Source: an uncultured Verrucomicrobia subdivision 3 bacterium
GTDB taxonomy: Bacteria > Verrucomicrobiota > Verrucomicrobiia > Limisphaerales > UBA11358
Direction: 5' to 3'
Assembly: GCA_903850425.1 (NCBI GenBank)
Contig: CAINLR010000062.1
Span: forward strand, 1-64,000
DNA length: 64,000 nucleotides
A model generated the notes under the pieces. It made no database searches. It was given only the letters and a program-made list of their open reading frames with translations, and was not told the DNA's origin. The stretch's first letter is position 1. Each line of letters opens with the position of its first letter. Below are positions 61,401 to 64,000 of this stretch, one piece after another. The translations under genes and the position numbers were made by a program.

Positions 61401-62906
61401 GTGCATGTCTTGAACGCCGCCACAGCCCAGGCCCTGTCGGATCAGTATGCCCTGCTCGGGGCGACTCCTTCCGGGGCGCTGGGCTATGTCATCGGCGGCG
61501 GTGGACAGTTTAATCTCTCCGCCCACAGTGTGGATTTGGGAAATACTCCCGGCATCCAATCACTTGGCGTGGGACTCTATAAAGTGGGTTCGCGCTATCC
61601 GTTAGCTGATCTGCTGGGGGCGGGCTTTACGCATGGCGCGAATATTCTCGTAAACCTCACGGGCGATTTGCTGATGTATTCCAGTTCGATTGCTTCCTTC
61701 AATGGCGGCAATATTTATGTTAACGCTGACGGCGCTATCAATGTGGGCTCCTCCGTGTTCGCCGTCAGCACGCTGGGCGCGCGGGGTATTTATTCGACCG
61801 ACTTGGGCAATGTTGCGGTTTATGCCGGCGGCAACATTGATGTCAACGGCTCACGAATTGCAGCTTACGATCTGCGTCCAACCGCTGCCGCCACCACAAT
61901 TACGCCCGGAGGCGCGGTGACCGTAGCATCTAGAAATGGCGACATCAACGCCGGCAACGGCGGTTCCGGTTTTGTGAATGTCAGTGCTTATGAAGTTAAC
62001 CCTTTGACTCATGCGGTCAGCGCCTACTTCAATACCATTCCCGGTAGTGGTATCTTAGCTACTTCTTACAACCGGCCGGGCAACATTCTGGTAGAGACGC
62101 CGAACGGGCGGGTGAATGCCGGTGCGGGCGGTATTGTGCAACTATTGCTCAACCATCCGATTTCAGCCGACACCACGCTCTTCGGTCTGCCTTTGAACAA
62201 TGACTCGCTCGCTGAGCTATTTCGCCTCGCGTTGATAAAGCAGTCCACGGCCGCCTCGGATTTGCAGTTGGTTCTCAACGGTAATCCGGGCAACAGTCTG
62301 GTGAATGTGTATGCCGGAAATGAACTGCAGCTACTGGGCGGGAACGGTGAGGCAGTGGTAGATGCTTTTGGCAATCCTATGATCAATGCCAACAGTCTCG
62401 CGGACGGCACCCTGGTGCAAACCTCCGCCGGCCGGAATATTGATGCTACCGGGTCAGGAGTGATCGGTGCCGGCTCGGTCAACATGGACGCCTCCGGCAG
62501 CATCACGGGAAATATTTTCGCCCTCAACAACGTCAATATTAACGCGGTCAACAACGTCAATGTCAGCGTGCTGGGGTTGGGCAATGTCAGCGTGAGTTCG
62601 GCGGTCGGCACAATCTCGGGCACTATCATTGGCATCGGCGGTGTCAGCGCCAGCGGCTCCTCCATTGAGGCCAACTTGGAATCCAACGCCTCCGTCAGCG
62701 GTAACACCAGCGGCGAAAAAGGTCTGGCGGCCGGCACCGCCGCCGAGGCTACCGCCACGGCCGCCTCCGCCAGCGATGAGACTGGCAAAGTTACTAGAAA
62801 ATCGGACGAGACCGAAACGGAGGATCCGTTGAAGAAGAAGTCCAAAGGCATCGCGCTGGCGCAGAAGGTGAGCCGTGTGACAGTGCTGCTGCCGGCAAAA
62901 AACTGA
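58422..62906 (+). CDS. TpsA exoprotein, filamentous-haemagglutinin-like
   Basis: 1494 residues from the ATG at 58422, four bases after the TpsB stop. Signal peptide MKTNLPFCRFAVGVMAFTFGSRAFA. The N-terminal TPS secretion domain (about 26-150) has VLNWQSFNIAAGEHTIFNQP, SIVWNRINDANPSQIFGTIQ and GVVVLLNSSGFYFGPNSFVS. A long beta-helical shaft with repeats such as GGNIDV and NINAVNNVNV fills most of the protein. The C-terminus is a charged Ala/Glu/Lys region ending VSRVTVLLPAKN. Expected to be exported to the surface by the linked TpsB and to act as adhesin or matrix protein. No toxin domain is seen at the end. Confidence 0.94.
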   Translation: MKTNLPFCRFAVGVMAFTFGSRAFANPTGLSVSFGTAVAQQVGSQLNITVGNNAVLNWQSFNIAAGEHTIFNQPSATSIVWNRINDANPSQIFGTIQANGVVVLLNSSGFYFGPNSFVSAAGLVVSTANCMPPQNGGGTWEFNGPPPLASIVNYGHIQVGNNGGAFLIADQIENHGTIEAPGGSIGFAAGQTVTLSERPDGRGMSMQVALPQGSVNNYGNLIADAGTIALNAKVVNQDGLIQANSVQNIHGVIELVADDTLTLSANSKLLVQGDGSVGGSAGGDVLLQAGNNFSDSVGSLVSVTGGSAGGNGGNIEIAASSLSLNSTLDASAQAGATAGKLLLSPYDIVLDTSGTDSAGDGHVLVGDSPVSSLDLNVNSAFANFSEITLQATHNITLANGTVWDLSGSTSQNSGHLTLQAGHDIIFQDGSMITDANSWSVSLQAGYDFIHNTVRSGVGNIFLNGGFDNSTTPATPLSYSGSIQLAAGSIDLTAGQDILVGSGYVITTGGGSIRAHALAGNIDTGSDEQGYYFEPGVGTISFDASLAYDLSHGLGGISTAAGGDVALTAGGNVSSFLPGPSGGVDTYSAGAGAYGHTDGQVGNVTVIAGGNVTGQYLVANGVGNILAGVQMDAAGNPLTDSAGHYQLGTAGSAGTDQLNPNLALSLITGGWNVNAANNIVLQEVRNPNGLFNITGGTAYNHYFDYAPSDYVNLTAGNLVQLGASSSALPRVDTLHVPIIYPGILNIAAGAGGVILDEDTFFNQLILFPSAEGSLTINTTDGGSLFGTGISSDASGNILYRPLLIGGAPQIFSLVVSDSGSHQYKNGNSFGVNETHAANPIHLGHQTPIELNILGDLNLVFLDVPEAAQVNVGGNMINCSFKGMNLSDGDTTGIHVTGDIVNRSDFTSIDLNQVADAQTPDFSLLSQAISSSPSGSTLANSLYYNPQTKVLTYQNIKGTSLATVLNLLQNLTIQVYIDGVPQWLDPEQTIPQTTVVHVLNAATAQALSDQYALLGATPSGALGYVIGGGGQFNLSAHSVDLGNTPGIQSLGVGLYKVGSRYPLADLLGAGFTHGANILVNLTGDLLMYSSSIASFNGGNIYVNADGAINVGSSVFAVSTLGARGIYSTDLGNVAVYAGGNIDVNGSRIAAYDLRPTAAATTITPGGAVTVASRNGDINAGNGGSGFVNVSAYEVNPLTHAVSAYFNTIPGSGILATSYNRPGNILVETPNGRVNAGAGGIVQLLLNHPISADTTLFGLPLNNDSLAELFRLALIKQSTAASDLQLVLNGNPGNSLVNVYAGNELQLLGGNGEAVVDAFGNPMINANSLADGTLVQTSAGRNIDATGSGVIGAGSVNMDASGSITGNIFALNNVNINAVNNVNVSVLGLGNVSVSSAVGTISGTIIGIGGVSASGSSIEANLESNASVSGNTSGEKGLAAGTAAEATATAASASDETGKVTRKSDETETEDPLKKKSKGIALAQKVSRVTVLLPAKN

Positions 62907-62970
62907 TGTTCGAAAAGTGAATTGACGCATATCTGAAACCTGGAACCAACCATCTAATTATTACGAAACC

Positions 62971-63804
62971 ATGACTCCATTGCTTCATCCATTTCTAGCC
63001 AGCGGCGCGCTGCAGTTTGCCTTTGAGAAGGCGACGACCGAGGGCAAAGTGACGATCGCGCTGCTGTTCCTGCTCTCCATGTTCAGTTGGACGATCATCA
63101 TCACAAAGTTCCGCCAGTTGTGGATTGCTCGGCGGGCATCCAAGAAGTTTTACGCGGCCTATGCCGCCACCCGCGACCCGATGGACATTCGCCATCGCGG
63201 CGAAGAGTTTGATGGCGCGCCAGCATATCAACTCTATATTCGGGGTGCGGATGAGGCCGCCTATCATTTGAAGAATAATCCGGTCGCGGCCAAAGGCACC
63301 AACGTGCGCAGCACGGGCGACGGAAACACCGACCATCTGGCGAAGTCCATCACCACCAAGATCAGCCCCACGTCCTTCGAGGCGGTAAAGGTGGTGTTGG
63401 AAGAGGCGGCGGGGGCGCAAGCGATGTCCCTGGAGAAAGGCATGATCGTGCTCTCCACCGCGGTGGCGGGCGGACCGTTCATCGGTTTGCTCGGGACGGT
63501 TTGGGGCGTGATGGAAACCTTCGCCGGCATTGCCAAGGCGAACCAGGCCAGCCTCACGACGATGGCCCCCGGTGTGGCGGGCGCTTTGATCGCCACGGTG
63601 ACGGGTCTGCTGGTGGCGATTCCGGCGATGTTCGCCTACAATTTCATGGTGACGACCATCCGGCACATTACGCAGGAGTTGGACGGCTTCGCGTCACGTT
63701 ACGCCAACCAGATGGAACATGCGTATGTGGACAACCGCGACATCGAGGACAAGATCGCCGGCGCGTTGAAACGCCAGGAGTCTGCCGTGACAACGCAGTT
63801 CTGA
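62971..63804 (+). CDS. exbB: ExbB/TolQ/MotA-family proton channel protein
   Basis: 277 residues. Three hydrophobic helices: about 28-45 (ALLFLLSMFSWTIIIT), the pair after GMIVLSTAVAGGPFIGLLGTVWGVMETF, and ALIATVTGLLVAIPAMFAYN. The GLLGTVWGVMETF signature and the A-L-I-A-T motif are typical. With ExbD it uses the proton gradient to energise a TonB-dependent envelope process. It lies 64 bases after tpsA and 7 bases before exbD, so it is probably in the same operon as the TPS genes. Confidence 0.93.
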   Translation: MTPLLHPFLASGALQFAFEKATTEGKVTIALLFLLSMFSWTIIITKFRQLWIARRASKKFYAAYAATRDPMDIRHRGEEFDGAPAYQLYIRGADEAAYHLKNNPVAAKGTNVRSTGDGNTDHLAKSITTKISPTSFEAVKVVLEEAAGAQAMSLEKGMIVLSTAVAGGPFIGLLGTVWGVMETFAGIAKANQASLTTMAPGVAGALIATVTGLLVAIPAMFAYNFMVTTIRHITQELDGFASRYANQMEHAYVDNRDIEDKIAGALKRQESAVTTQF

Positions 63805-63811
63805 GAAGCGC

Positions 63812-64000
63812 ATGAAGAAGTGCTCGAAATCGGCGCATGAGTCGCTCACGGAGTTGAACATCACGCCGCTGCTGGATCTGGCGTTCGTGCTGCTCGTGAT
63901 TTTCATCATCACGACGATTCCGCCGGTGAAGGATGCTGAACTGGTTCTGCCGACGGCGTGGAAGCATCAGAAGGATCCGCCGCGCAAGGCGACCTATATT
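63812..64000 (+). CDS. exbD: ExbD/TolR-family protein, 3' end beyond window
   Basis: First 63 codons only. MKKCSKSAHESLTELNITPL is followed by the single helix LDLAFVLLVIFIITTIP with the essential Asp (LLDLAF). GAGAAG lies just before the start as a possible ribosome-binding site. It completes the ExbB/ExbD motor started by the previous gene. The periplasmic domain is cut off by the window edge. Confidence 0.92.
   Translation, partial: MKKCSKSAHESLTELNITPLLDLAFVLLVIFIITTIPPVKDAELVLPTAWKHQKDPPRKATYI

Noticed and set aside
58422-62906. Repeated short motifs considered as a possible CRISPR or DNA repeat array
   Set aside because: The repeats are degenerate, in frame and part of the beta-helical shaft of the exoprotein. 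No regular spacer structure is present here or anywhere in the window.

Overview
The window looks like chromosomal DNA of a member of the Verrucomicrobiota, probably a Limisphaerales/Pedosphaera-like soil or freshwater lineage. This is inferred, not proven. It rests on moderately high GC, a double-membrane envelope (Do-family protease, lipoprotein Prc, ExbB/ExbD, two-partner secretion), a PEP-CTERM protein, GTP-dependent PEPCK, an McsA/McsB arginine-phosphorylation pair, large secreted beta-helix proteins, and start codons that mostly lack an obvious Shine-Dalgarno sequence.

Layout. 1-3106 (-): 5' part of a very large secreted S53/S8-like protease running off the left edge. 3107-4157: non-coding, with a probable group II intron 5' remnant and a sigma70-like promoter for a secreted beta-helix protein (4158-7616). 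7521-9260: an integration scar, made of a small conserved-looking gene, a tyrosine recombinase lacking its catalytic Tyr, and tRNA-Glu. 9355-17059: housekeeping block with ilvE, mcsA-mcsB, a 30-aa basic protein, AMP nucleosidase, an RRM protein, infA, ispD, a C-terminal processing protease and tsaD. 17283-18102: a DUF2314 gene and a Cys-rich small gene. 18365-26238: M13 metallopeptidase, a manganese module (usp, mntH, divergent mntR, two palindromic operator-like boxes), then small or accessory genes. 26482-29715: a secreted DUF4450/six-hairpin glycosidase-like protein. 29774-34882: HU, pckG, a TauE/SafE permease, msrA, yacG and a secreted protein. 34879-40053: envelope quality control (Prc protease, FKBP isomerase, Do-family protease).

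40149-47012 is a pectin-degradation locus: three co-directional secreted GH28 polygalacturonase-like enzymes facing a pectin methylesterase fused to an alpha/beta-hydrolase esterase. Together they could de-esterify and cut homogalacturonan outside the cytoplasm. 47951-52247 holds four secreted proteins of unknown role, one with a PEP-CTERM anchor. 52311-55470 is decayed: a frameshifted arsC, small unknown genes, a kinase-like gene with no recognisable glycine loop flanked by an intact and a frameshifted copy of one small gene, and an orphan terminator.

55682-64000 is the most unusual part. An AraC-type regulator is fused in frame to a signal/anchor segment, POTRA and FhaC/ShlB-type outer-membrane transporter. 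It is followed by its probable filamentous-haemagglutinin-like TpsA substrate, ExbB and the start of ExbD. One protein that is both transcription factor and secretion pore suggests either a membrane-tethered regulator coupled to secretion or an internal translation start that splits the product in two.
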